This document shows, piece after piece, positions 1-13,700 of a stretch of 64,000 bases of DNA (its first letter is position 1; every line of letters starts with the position of its first letter). The DNA is from Casuarius casuarius. Its lineage: Eukaryota > Chordata > Aves > Casuariiformes > Casuariidae. A model generated the notes under the pieces. It was not told the DNA's origin, made no database searches, and saw nothing but the letters and a program-made list of their open reading frames with translations. Where the stretch lies: assembly GCA_003342895.1 (NCBI GenBank), contig PTFA01000035.1, forward strand, positions 1,818,837 through 1,882,836, read 5' to 3'. The translations under genes and the position numbers were made by a program.

Positions 1-3000
1 TTCAGCACTAAACATGTTACTTGTCTTTGCAGTCACTTACATTTCAAGGTAGGACTGTGACATGAATACTGTCACTGATTAGTTTAATATTCCCAATGAA
101 CCATAAATTAAATATATTCTCCTGGGTGAATGTCATTGTATGAGCATTAAAACTGCTGTTAAGAGGATTTGGATCAAGATTTTTAAAATCTTGAAGGCTG
201 TCATCTTTAAAGATGAATAAAGAGGCTGAAGTGAGAGAGAAGGCAATATATCACAACATTCACTTACCATATGCCATGGGAAAAGTACACTATTTCTATT
301 TTAACTAAAGACAAGAAGGAGGATGTTACTCACAGAGTAAATGAACTTTCTCTACAGGAAACTGCTTCTAGCCAAAGCTGATATTGGGAACTTCTGTAAG
401 ACTTAGCTTGGCTGTAGATTGGGTATTGTACCAATTCAGCGTAGCTCTTTGAAAATGGCAGTAGGACTTAAGAGTTCCTCATCTCCAAATAGCTGTGCAA
501 GTCACCATTTTTAGCTTGGCTTTCCTAAGGAAGCAAAGCTTATGCAATCATGCTCCATTAATACTCCCTAGTCACTTTGAACCCAGTGGCTTACTTGACT
601 GAAATTTGACAGAAATATCAAAACATAAGATATTCCTTTCCTCTAAGTTTTGGAAGCTTTTGTACTGGGTAGAGGAGAAGCACTAAGTCTCTTATCAAGA
701 AAAGAAAGTCTTATTAGATATCAGAGTCCAGCTGGAAGACACACTGAAAGCATGGAAAAGCTTTTATCCAACTGACAAGGCAAACTGCAACTTGGCCCCT
801 AAGTCAATGGTTTTCTTAAATGGATTCTCTGGTGCATAACAGAATGAGTTTATACATAGTAGAATTCAATCGAAAAGGTAATGTGCCACAATACAAAATT
901 CCACTGAAAATCAGTCTTCAGTAGTTTAGGAAATGACTTCATTTTTTCAGTAATGGTTCTGGTTAGGAAGTTCATCTTTCATTTGGGAACACTTTGTTTA
1001 AATATGTGAGGAAAATAAAAACATAGGCAAGTGATAGTGTGGACCTAAACTTTTGCATTACAGACAACTAGCATTTTGTCTGGAGCATTTCTGAAACTGC
1101 TGTGATGCAGGCAAGCTGTTGCATGTTGCAGAGCTCAAAATGTGTTTTATTTTTCTTCCAAAGAACAGTGAAGAAATCTATGATCAGTCTTAAAGTAATG
1201 ATTAACTGGAAAAACAAGTTCCTTGAATTCAGTTTCTCAAAGCTAGGTGAAGATTTGGACTGGTCTGCTGAAGCTAGCCAGCAGTTCTTCTAAGAAGAGG
1301 CATATGCCTCAAAGATTTTTTTTACACAGCATAAGGATTTGATGCCTTTCAGGCACACTAAGGTCAGTTGCACGGTCCATGATGATGGAGTCACTGTGCC
1401 ATGAGTCCCCTTCCTTTTAATATGGTGTCAGAATGGTAGTAGTGTTGGACTGATTTGTTACTGCTGGACTTTAACTGTCCTTTGTTATTCCCTCTTTCTC
1501 TATAAACCTGGAGTAATAGGCATTAATTGTCTGAAATCTTTCAAAAAGGGAGAAGTTGCTTCGAATACCAAATTAACCCGAGAAACAGTTCCCTCTGTGT
1601 AGTAACAAGTATATTTATTAACTTTTTTACAGAGGTGGTTGTATTCATGAAGGTGAAAGGAGAGGCCATCACAATCTGGATGGGGAGGCCATGCAACCAC
1701 AGGGCTGCTGCTGGGCCTTATGAGTTGTACTACAGGTGATGGAGGAGAAAGAGGCAGGAGACCTGCTTTCTTTACTCTTTCTCAAGTGAAAATACAGATC
1801 CTTATGCAATTCATCCTGGATAGTCACTTTGAATTTTTGCCTCGTGCCTGCAACCAGTGGCAAAACAACAAAATCACTTTATTCCATGTCTGCTTATCCA
1901 TTGCTTGCTTTGTGGGTGACTTGGAATGAAATCCAGACTTATCGTTTATGTGCCGCAGTACCTGTGTACACAGAAAGTAGCACAGATTTGAGTTTAAATA
2001 GCTTGTCCACCGTCAAAGAGCAATTAAGGAGATAGAATAGGACTACTGACTCCCAGCACCAAATTCAAGCCACCCACATGAATGTTACTTAATACTTGTC
2101 TGCAGGGTAGTTATTTTAATTTCTTCAGCCAAACAAAAGTGAGTTTATTTTGATGAGTGTTAGTTCCTTACATTCGTATGTGAACCTAAAGGCAATGTCT
2201 ACATTGTCAAGTAATGTGATCTAATAGGAGCAGGTTTGCGGAGTTGAAGAGTTGGTGCTGGAAACCCAGCACTCATGCTATAGAAATTTCAAGGGGATTT
2301 ATTTTGGTCTAGCTGCACTCTGGTCCTATAGGCTGAATTCCAGTTTGTGGCTGGAGCTGGTTAGGGGCTGTGTGGGAGCACACCTTCTGGTTCGGCCTCC
2401 TCTGGGAAGAAACCAAAGCATGGCAAGTCAGGATGGGCAGGAGAGCACACTGCTGTCCAAGCTGAAATATTAATGTATGTATAGCCAATGGGTGAGGGCA
2501 TTAAAGTACACCTGAATCATGGAGGAGCTGTGTGAAGACATGAAAAGCTGTTAGTCACACAGTAGATATCACTGCTGATCGAATCCACCACATACATAGA
2601 GCAGATGTTTATAATACCATTGGAGGGGTGGAAGATCTTTTGATTTTACTATGGAACATTCATCTCCTTTTATAGATACTCTTACTTATACCATCTGGAT
2701 TGGAAAACCCTGTCTTTAAACATTTTGAAGTCCTCTGAAAGCAGTCAAAGAGTGGGTCTCCAAAAATGCTCTAATGCTTGACTTTCCTGGACTCCAGTGA
2801 CTTCAGTTGCAATTGAGTGTTTCATGCCTATCATGGCTTACTGTCCTTTTCTTTTTTGAGTGAAAATTAGAACATGAGGGAGGGTCAAGTAAAGCAAAGC
2901 AGTACTGGCATAAACCCAATCTCACTTAACCCACATCCTGTCCATCTCAGGGCATGCATCTGGACCCCACAGCTTGTGCTGAGAAGAGCACCCAGGTTTA

Positions 3001-5905
3001 CTCATAACTTGTATGACTAGTGAAAGTGCAGGGCATCTGTTTGCATCTTTAGGAGCCAAATACCTTTTCAAATCTGTCAGAAAATAAAATATTTGTCTAC
3101 AAAGAAGACTTGGTTGGCCTGTATATCTTGATTTTTTTTTTATAATGAGTCTTGAAGGGCTGTGAAAAAGAGGAGGGGGGATCAGCCTCCATTCTGACGC
3201 ATTTAATATTTTTTGGCACTTTCTGCCCACTTGATGCCTGAAGTTGGAATAGGCCGCTATCTTTCCTACCAGTTATCTCTTCCTAAAATTTCTAACCTCA
3301 TAAACAAAACATCTGCTAGTAACAGGCTAGTATTCAGCAAGGAAAGTAGACTTCTGTCTTTGAGTAATATCTACAACACTGATAGAGTTCTTCATTGTAA
3401 GAAGATCCTCTTTTACTACCATGGTATGGGAGGACTTGCTGAGGCTCTTACACTGCCTTTCAAAGGACAGTATCCAGGTAAGAGCTCTGCCATACTGTTT
3501 CCAAGTGAACAGGGCTGTCTCCCCATTGTCCTTGGGATGGAGTGGGAGGAAATCTGGGACTCCCTCTAGCCAGCAGGAACTGCTGAAGGTGGCCATAAGT
3601 ACTTGCATCCTTCTGGGATATGCCGTGTGCTGCATGGGGGACCCTCATGGCCTCACTTAGAGCTCCAGGAGAGAGGCTGGTTGCCTAACAGAGCTGCAAG
3701 CTAAATGCTAAAATAACTAACTTGAGTATTTAAACACCAGGGTTAAATGCTCAACTTCTAAGTAGTTTAGGAGGCTGATGGTGGATCCCAGTGTGTTCTG
3801 CGTTTGCAAGCTGCCAGAAGCCAGTCAGAGGGGCAGTCTGTTTGTAATTGGGCTGCTTGTGTTTGTATACAATTAGTTAGTACTTGGTGTGATGTTGTTT
3901 CTCTCTGGGATGCAAGAGAAGTTTGTTATCATTTTTGTGAAAAGGGATGCAACAAAGCTAATAAATGTTTGCAGACAAACTTGCACCAGTTAAAATAAAC
4001 TGCCTTAACATTACATCTTTCCTTAGATCACTGCAACTCCTCTGTATACAAATTCCCAGTCATATATTTGTAGGAAACTGAAGATTCACTGTAAAATTAA
4101 TTCTCTTCACTATTCCTTATAAACATGTACTTGAGAAGTAAGAGGAAACCAGTATCATGGTCAGGTTGTCCCTGTTAGACAAATAGTATTTATCAAAGGA
4201 AAACTTGAGAGGATATTCTGTTATTATCTATGTAAACGGATTTTGAAATGATCTCAAAAGAACCTAGCTGTTGGAGAACTTGATGACACTCAACTGCCTT
4301 CAGAGCAATGTGTACCATTCAGCAAATACTCATTTCCTGTAAAACCCTAAGTTGTTCTGCCTCGCACAGCCCATGTTCAGGCTGTGGTCCTGACCACCCT
4401 TATGAGCCAGTTACATTTCACTTGATTTTTTTTTAACTTGTATTTTGTTGACACAGACTTCAAACCTAATCTGATTTGGGGTTTAATTCCACGAGGTCAA
4501 TATATTTCTTTCAAATAATCGCAGAGTCGACAGGTGTCAATAAGTAAGCAAGTATCTGAGAGGAATATTTAGAAGTATATCAATATTACACATTGTTGAA
4601 TGTTGCTAAAAATCCCAGAAGGCAGGGGAGATCTAATTTATGGGAAGGCTGAGCTGAAGACAGTTCTAAGTTAGAAGAGTGTCACCTAAACTAATGATGT
4701 TTGTTACAAGCAAATTACATAGTTGCTGTATTTCAAATATTCAACAACAAAATTGTATTGTTTCCATTTGGGATGTAAGGCAGGATTACTGCTACTTCAC
4801 CAATCTAATTCTTCGAATTGTTCATTTACTGTATAAATGCTGTAACATTCTTGGTAGTAGTAACTGAAAATAGATTACCAGTAGAGTTTTAATCACTATT
4901 ATAATATGTCATTTTTCTGGCTAGATTCTTGAAGAGTGTCAGCTGTAGCTTTGAAAGAGAAAAACTTAAGCAAATTTAGGGTACAATCTACTGTGTACAA
5001 CAGTATACAAATAAAAATATGAATCACCAGCAAGCAAAAATTCCTGAGAGCTAGCATGCATATTAGTCTAATCTTTTATAGTCATGTGCAAAAAGGATTT
5101 GGGAGGCAGTCCTGAAAATTATACTGCAGGCTGACCATATAAAGGCCATGCAATGACAATTCACCCTCTGTGCCACTCCAAGATGACTTAATTTTATATT
5201 GTCAGTAGATCCATCTTAGGAACAATCTTAGAATCATGCAGATGCTAATGGTTGAGAAAAATAGAACCAAATTCAAATGCAACTAAATAACCAGAAGATA
5301 AACATGGTAAGTGATGCTTCAGTGCTTACATTCTGACCTGCTATGCTTTCATAATTCAGCACATTTTGGAAACCCATAAACTGATGGACTTTCTTTGCTC
5401 TATGCCTGTTTTCATGTCCATTATTTATGCTAACCAGTCTTAGGTTTTTGGGTTAATAGGTGCCCATGACAGTCTTACTGCTTTTCCAGTCGCTGCCACT
5501 CTCTCAGAGTTGCCCCTCCTCACTGCGTAGGATCTTGAGGATTCATCAAGACAGTGGGTAGAACAGTATATGACTTTTCTCCCCCATTTAAGTTTGCCTT
5601 CCCTTTTTTCTTATTCCTCTGCCACAGATGTGGATGTTTTATCTGCTCTATGGCCATTGCCCCAGTAACCCTTCCATCTGCAAATCCCTTAATCTTCTAG
5701 CTTCCTGCTCTGTTGGCTCTTTTCTCTGTTCTACAAACCATGCTTTAATCTTGCCTGTCTTTAAGGAGAAAACCCCAAACTTCTTAACCCTATTTTTCTC
5801 TCCACACAGGATGAAACTTTTTCTTCAAGAGGAGGATCAGTCTGAAAAAGTTTGGACCAGTCTGAGGCTTAATGCAAGTCTCATTCTGATTCTGTGTGAT
5901 TTCTT
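1..5905. other. Non-coding sequence, no gene recognised
   Basis: Unique AT-rich sequence. Open frames here are at most 118 codons (3213-3569, plus strand), overlap frames on the other strand, and show no domain or signal peptide. No RNA gene or recognisable transposon was found. One acceptor-plus-donor pair near 1633-1735 is treated as a finding, not a gene. Confidence 0.7.
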
Positions 5906-6010
5906 AACTTACCAGCTATCACTGATCTTTTCTTTTTTTTCCATTTCAGAGCCCTTGAACGTTCAGTAGTGTTCTAGGTAGTGGCCTACATCAGTGATAG
6001 CTGGTAAGTT
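5906..6010. repeat. Perfect 21-bp inverted repeat with a 63-bp spacer
   Basis: The left arm (5906-5926) and right arm (5990-6010) are exact reverse complements over 21 bp, so either strand could fold into a long-stem hairpin. The core of the right arm is CTGGTAAGT, a consensus 5' splice site on the plus strand. The left arm necessarily carries the same site on the minus strand. No target-site duplication is visible next to the arms, which argues against a simple MITE. Perfect arms in otherwise unstructured DNA suggest a recent templated inversion, for example a replication template switch, but that origin is inference. Confidence 0.9.
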
Positions 6011-9000
6011 CAGCTACTGCCTCTCACTTTCAATTAAAACAGCTTTTGACGGCTTTTGACAAGATCTCTAATGTCCCACAACAAAAGTACCAAGAAAGTG
6101 TCTCTTTCTCGGGATTTCCCTTACTTGTGGGATACTAATTCAGACCCGACATGACTTTCTTCCTCAGATCTTGCAGTATTTCTTGGTTCTTGAAGTATTC
6201 TGACTACTCTTTCCTCTTAGGGGACTACCCATGATGTTCAGTCTGGACAGAGGCCTTTCCTTTGATTTGATAAATCTAACTGATTATTAAAGAAGAATTT
6301 GAGGTCTTCTATAGCTGTACCAAAATTACTGGATGTGGGAGCACTTCTTTGTTTCCTGGTGTACACTTTGTACATATTTGGATCCCATATCAAAGTAACA
6401 TTCTAGCAAACGGGAGCCATCCTATTCTTTCCCATTCTGTATGCCCTGCTTTCTGTGGGAAAGAGGGGTACGGATGGGAAGGATGCTACAGTGCATGTCA
6501 GCCTGCTGCCTGTGTGGATAAATAATGGCTAAGGCCCCTGGGACACACCACAGAGCTGACTTTCCCTCCAGTCTAGCCCATGGATTAGTGTCCTTCCTAG
6601 TAGTCCTGTCTCTAAGTGCGGCACGCTGTGCAGTGTGGGGGACACCACACAACTGCAAGCTTGGTTCTTCTGTGTTAAGTCAGTCAGACTCCTCTCTGGA
6701 TTCACCTTCGTCTCCTCTGCTTCAAAACATGCTGCCCGCATTATTCATTTCTGTATGAAAGGTAAAACAAACTGTCTGCAGCCACTGCTGAACTCAGTGA
6801 GCTATGAAATCAAGCACATAAATTTATAACTAGCTAGCCTAAGGAATCATGCTACCTTCTGCCTTCCTTTTTGGTATGGAGCTTCCATTTCTTCCAGTTT
6901 TTTGCATTTCCCGACAGTATCAGTGTTGGGGCCCCAAACTGTTCAATTCTTCCTCACACTGTATTCCTCTTCCCTTTTTCTGCTTGTCTTGGGGACTTCA
7001 GTGCTTGACTCCAACTAGAAAGCAGGTGCATAAATATCTTTGTGTTGAAAAGTCAGTTGTGTTATATTTTCCAGTATCAGAGGGCTATGTTCCATAACAG
7101 GAACCACAGAATGTCTTGCTTGGTTTCTTGCTTTAAAGGCTTAGTCCCCAGTTACATGTTGCCTGCAATAGTACAATCATGTAACAAAAAGTGTAGAAGG
7201 TAGCCTCAGACGCAGCTCAGAAATTCTTCCTGTTTGCTTGAAAAATGAAGAAGTCTGTTTGTTTTTTAAAATGTTTTGTTTTTGTTTTTCAAACTTACTA
7301 AGCAGTAAAATTTGGGAAATTTTAAGAGCTTTCAAACATAAAAAACACTTGAGGCTAATCAAGATACTATTGGGAGCTCTTGTTGAATATGTCTAAATAC
7401 TCTGAGATTACCATAATTATTATCTTGTTCCTTTTATCAGAGATTTCCAAAGCACAGAGGAAATCTTAACAGAATTACAGGAGTTTCTACTCATCTGCTT
7501 TTTACAGAGATTTAGCTTCTATAATCGTTGTCTTAGCTGTCAACAGCTCCATCCAACATAAGTAGGATACAGTCTGGAAAATGACAATAAACTTTCATAT
7601 TGCCTACTTTGTCTTGCATGGAAGCAAGATGGTACCTCATCTTAGAGTAGGACCGTGGTTCCTTGGCCATCAGGAGCTGGTAGTCAGGAGCCCTGAGTCC
7701 CACAGTGGCCAGAAACTGCTGACCCAGCCTGGTCCACAGTGCCTGAAGGAGCTCCTGGAGCATTCAGTTGCTTCTGTGGAACGCAGCATCTCCCTCTGTG
7801 CTCCTGCAGTGTTTGAGAGTGACTATTTCACATGCAAAAAGTAGCACTGACAGAATTTTTGGAGTTTAAAAGATGATATCTCCCTTTTAGATGCTCATGT
7901 TGCAGTAGGGGCTAAATATCAGTGGCAGAGAGAGAAAGAAATTAGAATTTAGAGCTCTTTTCTTGCCCATTATGATTTTCTTAAATTGCCCTGACTGCTC
8001 AAAAACGTCCATGGAGATTTTTCTTGCCTACGGTAATAGCCTAGACTGATCTGAACCTACAGGAGTGTATAGTTACCAGTGAGATGCCACCAGTACACAT
8101 GGATAAAAGCAAACGTTCAAAGGACAAAGGAGTATGCGCCTTTTTTAAATGCACAAACACCACCCACATCTTTGGCATATGAAAGCATCAGTCAGTCAGT
8201 TCTAAAGCCATATTGCCATTGGTAAGAAGAAACTTGATTTTTTTAATTTGTTGATGGTGCTTTTTTTACTTGATCTCAAATATATATTCCTTCATTCTAA
8301 GGATATTTTTCCCCACAAGAAATTGTTTATGTAGGCCTTTTCTTAGAATTTCTTCTCCAGCAACCATTTGTTTTCAGAAATAAATTAAACTGAGTTGAAT
8401 TCCAAAAAGCAAAAGAAATAGTCAGAACAGAGACACTTGAGTTTTCTGGTCTGCTTGTTAGTTGCTTAAGTTTATGCTCAATTGCAGTAAGTCGCCAGGG
8501 CTGTAAGGTACGATTGCTAGATTTGTGCTGCTCTAGTGGAACTATTGGGCCAAATCTGGTACTATGCCAATTAGTATCAGCAGAGAATTCAGCATAATAT
8601 CCTCAAATAATTCTTTCAACAGTTTGACTTCCGTTTAATCAACACAGGGAAAAAGAGCAGGACAGTTTAATAAACACACAGAACATTAATGTTTTGAATA
8701 AAAATAATTCAATTTTGTATTAAAACTCACATAATTGAGTTATGTCTGTTTACTAGATTTCTGCCAAAAACCATCAAGCAGCAGGATGCTTTATAGTAAA
8801 AGAGGCATACTGGCAGCTTTAAGATGTCAAGTAATTTAATGCAGTTACTCCACAGGGATATTTGCATGTTCCAGAACTGAAGAGAAACTGTGCTGGGCTC
8901 TGTGTTCACAATCAGAGAAGCTGTAGAAACTAGGGTGGCTGAGTGGTCTTGAGAAGACTTTAATACAGTGGAGCTCTGTTAAAACAATAGCATTCTTGAG

Positions 9001-9119
9001 ATCTTGAAGAAAATATCAACTTGATATAAAAGATCAGATTTGAAGTTCTTATCCATTTAAGTTGGGATTTACCACATTGAAGTCATTTGTTCAATCAAGA
9101 AGAAGACACACAACCCTAA
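6011..9119. other. Non-coding sequence, no gene recognised
   Basis: Unique sequence. The largest frames (7581-7844 plus and 7533-7763 minus) overlap each other on opposite strands and resemble no known protein. No RNA gene or clear repeat was seen. The stretch ends where CR1-like sequence begins. Confidence 0.65.
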
Positions 9120-10350
9120 CAGGCCATAAAATCGATGATTCCTTGTCCAAACCCCTGCTCAAAGCCAAATCAACACTGAACTCAGCCCAGGCTGCTCAGG
9201 GCTTTGTCCAGATGGGTCTCGAGACCTCCAGGGATGGAGATGTCACAGCCTCCATGGGCAGGAAACACGCTCCAGTGCTTGACTGTCTTCATGGTAAAAG
9301 CACTTGCTCTATGTTCGGCCAGAATCTTCCCTGTTTTAATTTCTGACCATTGTCTCTCATCCTCTCACCATTCACCAGCATTAAAGAGCTTGGCACTGTC
9401 TTTTAAGTAGTTTCCTCTTACATACTGGAAAACTGCTAGCAACAAAAGGCCTTCTCTTCTCCAGGTTGACGATACCCAGTTCCCTCAGCCTCTCCTCATA
9501 TACTGTGCTCTGACCCCTGAGCATCTTGGTGGTGTTCCATTTAACTCACTCCAGTTTATCAGTCTTTTTTGTATTGAGAGTGCTCCAAAATGGATGTAGT
9601 ATTCCAGCTGTGGTCTAACAAGTGCTGAGTAAAGAGGAGTAGTCATGTCCCTGGATCAACTGGCTATGCTCTACTTAATACAGCCCAACATACTGTTAGC
9701 TCTTCCCACTGCGAGGGAGCACTGCTGACCCATATTTAGATTGCTGTCTACCAGGATTCCCAGGTCCTTTTCAGCAGAGCTGCTACCCAGCAGTGTCCAG
9801 CCTGTCCTGATGCAGAGGGTTAGTTTGTCCCAGGTACAGGATTTTGCATTTGACCTTGATGAATTGCATGAGGTTCCTGTCTACTCATTTCTGTAGTCAA
9901 TCTAGGTCCCTGAATGGCTGCCCTACCCTCCAGTGTAACATCTGTTCCTCCAGTTTTTTGTCATCCAAATTAGGTGAGGATGTATTCCATCTCCTCCTCC
10001 AAGATATTGATGAAGATACTGAACAGGAGAGATCGCAGGATAGACCATTGCGAAAATCCACTTGCAACCAAACTTCAAGTAGAGACTATTAACCACTGCC
10101 AGTTAAGCCTGATGACTGAGGCAGTTTTTCACCTAATAGTCCATTCATCCAGTCAATGAAGTCCCAACTTGGACACTATGGAAGACAGTGTCAAAAGATT
10201 TGCAAAAGCCAAGGTAAACAGCATACTCTGCTGTTTGCTCATCCGTGCATTTATCCATTTTAGTGTAGAAGGCAATCAGGTCTGTCAAGCATCATTTACC
10301 CTTGGTAAATCCATGTTAGCTACTCCCAGTTACCTGCTGAGAAGCTTTAT
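9120..10350 (-). mobile_element. CR1 LINE, 5'-truncated, with decayed reverse transcriptase region
   Basis: On the minus strand this reads as the 3' half of a CR1 non-LTR retrotransposon, the main LINE group of birds and reptiles. The CR1 3' end is on the left (around 9128-9420), with wording typical of CR1 such as CCAGGCTGCTCAGGGCTTTG (plus strand as written, 9188-9207). The reverse transcriptase part extends right. Minus-strand remnants include [15 protein letters not shown] near 9834-9878, matching the CR1 NLMKFNKAKCKVLHL block, and a KSFDTVFH-like block near 10168-10192, matching the CR1 KAFDTVSH motif. Frames are broken by many stops and indels, so the copy is dead. The element's 5' end is missing, as is usual for LINE insertions. 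Exact edges are uncertain by some tens of bases. Confidence 0.9.
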
Positions 10351-10465
10351 TCTTTGACTCCTGACCATGCATGGAAGCACAGACATTACTGTATATTTGG
10401 TACTAACAATCACTATATGCTGTCTGAGAAGACTTAGTGGTATCAATAGGATCTAAAGGAGACAG

Positions 10466-10745
10466 AATCATTATAAAAATGATTCAGGTTAGAAGAAACC
10501 ACTGGAAATCATCCAGTCCAACTCTGCCCTCCCCTACTGAAAAAAGGGTCGACCTCAAAGTTAGATCAGGATGCTCAGGGCATTGTCCAGGTAAGGTCTG
10601 AACACCTCCAAGGATGCTGATTCCACAACTTCTCTGGGCAGCTGCTTTCAGAGCTTACTCACCATCTGTGAAAGAAGGTTTTTCTTCTTACAACTAATTG
10701 AAATTTTGCTTGCTACAACTTGTGATCATTTCTTTTTTGTCAGTA
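10466..10745 (-). mobile_element. CR1 LINE 3' end fragment
   Basis: A second, separate CR1 3' end on the minus strand. Its terminus is at the left, around 10466-10500, where plus-strand text GGTTAGAAGAAACCACTGGA and then ATCATCCAGTCCAACTCTGC corresponds to the CR1 tail read backwards. The following CAGGGCATTGTCCAGGTAAG and CACAACTTCTCTGGGCAGC also match CR1. It stops after about 280 bp, so it is a strongly 5'-truncated copy. It lies about 115 bp beyond the first element in the same orientation. Because a fresh 3' end appears after the other copy's reverse transcriptase region, these are two insertions and not one broken copy. Confidence 0.85.
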
Positions 10746-13700
10746 CTGTTTATTAAAAATATGGCCAACAGCTAGCTAACAAGAAATGCTAAAGGCAGTG
10801 TTGTGTCTGAAAGCCCACCTTACTTCAGACTCTCAGCTCCTGAGTTGGAGGTTGGAAGGTCCATTTGCGATCCACAGCCTGGATTCCTCTCAGAATAGGT
10901 CGCTCTCCAAATAGGCACTACTCTTAATATTTTTAAAACAGTTTATAGGGCCGAACACTTGCAAAGAATGTGAAAGTCTTGGGCTCTTCTTGGCTTTCTC
11001 TGCCTATGGAGTCCAGATACGCACCTGTGAGGAGACTGCCCCAACTGTTAGGCTGTATTAATTCCAAGAGTTTAAGTCTCACAGACTCAGAAGGAAGGAG
11101 GCAGTGTGCCTTTACAGCACAGGAGACAGAATTCTTGCTTAGGAAGGAAAGCTGAATTTCAGTCTCTGTTTCTGGGACTACTTCTGCAGTTTTATGTTTT
11201 AACATCTAAACCAATGTTTTATCTCAAATTACCTATTAAGCCCCCCTGATACTTAGATAGAACACTATCATCTGTCCCAATTAACATGACAGTTGACGAT
11301 TATATAGTATTTAAGATACTTCTAAGAGACTTGTTTTGTCTGTTTCTGCAACTGAACTGCTTTGCTTAGCGGTCAGATTTTGGAATAAGTCAGATCAGAA
11401 GCAGTATTTTCACCATTTAACACTGCTGGGACAAATATCCTGGACATGCTGATTTTGTACTGCTGTAATTCTCAACCCTGTGTTATTATAGATTATGTCT
11501 TTAAGGGTTGAGCTTCCCAGTTTGATAACATCTACTCAAAAGTTATTCAAAACATTTTCTTCCCTAGTTATGATTGTATATACTTCATGTATATCAGTAA
11601 CATTTTCTCTGACTGCAACATAGCCATTAAGACTGTTAGATAAGCCCTCATTCTCCATAGGGCTTATCAAACTGATTATGTTGCTTGATACAAACAAATT
11701 GCTAGGCCTTCCAGTAGCTAGTGTTTAAACTTACCCTCAAAAACCTGTAATGGGCAATCGATAGGTCATCCTGACATTGTACACAACCTTTAGTAATGAT
11801 AAACTCTTCCAGAATTTTGCATGCAGAGTCTGCTTCTACTTTGCTATCTCTTTTTGTAATCTTTCTTCAACACATATGCTAGAAGCCATCATTACTACTG
11901 CAGAATCAGAGGTTATCCCCTAATTATTGTCCGAATAGAAGTTTGTCGTAGTCTTTCCCTTTAGTTTTTGTTTTAGCAACAGCTTGCTAATTCTAACTTG
12001 TTTCCCTAGCCAAATTATTTAAATCATATAAAATATTTCTTCTTATTTTCTGTGATATTTGACCATTTATCTGTTCCTTAACTATAAAGTGTGATATTTG
12101 ATTACTTTGTGAAATTTTATTATTTTGTGAAAACTCTCGTTTAGTGAAATCACTGGCTGTGCCACACAGCTGCTGCTTCCGATTTGTGCTGTTTCTAAAT
12201 AGCATGTTGCAGATTCAGTGGAGAGTATGCTTTGTCTTGCAGAAGTTTCCAATTAAAGCAGTAAGACAAGTTAGTTATCTAGGCTGAGCTAGCACAGGAT
12301 GGTTCGTTAAGAAGAAAGATAGTTTAAAAACAACAAAGCAATGCTCAAAAACATGAAGGGCACAACACTATATGCACAATTTATCATGACTAAAATTGTC
12401 CTCATCACTGTCTAGCATGTATTGATATTATATTATTGCACAAATGAAATGTGCAATTTTTCCTATTTTTAAAAAAATTTAAACTCTAGTCTTTGAAAAG
12501 TAATAGGTTTAGTCTGCTCCTTTACACAAGTAAATGTTGTGCCTTCTATTTCCCTAGTAAATCTGTTAAAAATAAGAGCCTCTGTTTTCAAAGAAAAATT
12601 AGTATCTTTGCCACTAAGCTTTCCAGTTCTGGTAACTGGAGTGTGGCCAGACCCTTCCTCTTGAGTTTTGATCACATTTGTAAACCAGCCATTGGTTTCG
12701 TATATCCAAATTTCTAGTGGTAAGAACAGCTATAATTCCCCATTATTATTTATTTATCCTGATGCATGAGAGCAGAGGCACCAACTGTGCAACCTTCACT
12801 TGCTCATTTGAAGTGAGAGTGACTAGTGAGGTTTCTGATTGGGAAGTAATTTCCTGACAAAAATCTATCTTCATTAGTTCTCATTCTATTTGCAGAAAAC
12901 CTTTCCTTCAGTTTGAAACAGGTTAATTCATAATTATCAAGTGTGTCTGATAGGGAATGGCTGTCATGGGTCTATCCCAAGTATAGATGTTGCTGAACTG
13001 TGTATGGAATATTGTTTTTACAGATGAGTGAGATTTTACCTTGTCCTATGTAGATGCCGAAAGAGAGGAGGGATGTCAAATACTTCTTTCTTTTCTATTT
13101 CTGCTGTTCAAAGGGCAGACAAAGAAACAGATAGTATCAGTCTAAGTGCTTTAGTCCTAGGTAGGAACAGTAGGAACAGCTGCCTAACTGGAGGAGGTAG
13201 ACAGACTGACCCATAGCTGACTTGGTTTATCTGTTGTCATTTGGCAGTGTGTAGTTTGGAAAGGGGAGAACCGTAAATATTTATGCAATAATTTTGAAGA
13301 GATTCTTCAAGTACACTCCTACCAGCCATGCCTGCCAGCCTTGCGCAGGCTCAATGCCTTGGGGAAGCTCAGACCAATTATGTTCTTCCTCCTATTATGG
13401 ACTGGGGGAAAAATGGGGATTTGTCTTCCAGCTGTAAAAACTAGTGGAAACAAGGAAAGAGCATTAAACTTTTTTTACCTGTTGTTCTCTAAGGTGTTGG
13501 TAGAATTCCCTATTAGAGGAGTAAGAGGAAGATGAGATCGGATAGAGCTGGCTTCATCAGCTCCTTTTGCATCGAAGCCACTCTGCCTCCAAGATAGTAG
13601 AAAAACTGAGTCTTTATAAACTCTCGTCTACAGCAAAAATATCCCTTCTTTCCTCCAGTTCACTTGTTGTTTCTGTGATGATGCCAAGGGAAAGACTGTG

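Noticed and set aside
2194..2240. GGCAATGTCTACATTGTCAAG, similar to a MITE end
   Set aside because: No inverted partner downstream and the match is short and imperfect.
10848..10880. GGAGGTTGGAAGGTCCATTT, similar to a CR1 tip
   Set aside because: The similarity does not continue on either side, so it may be chance next to real CR1 copies.
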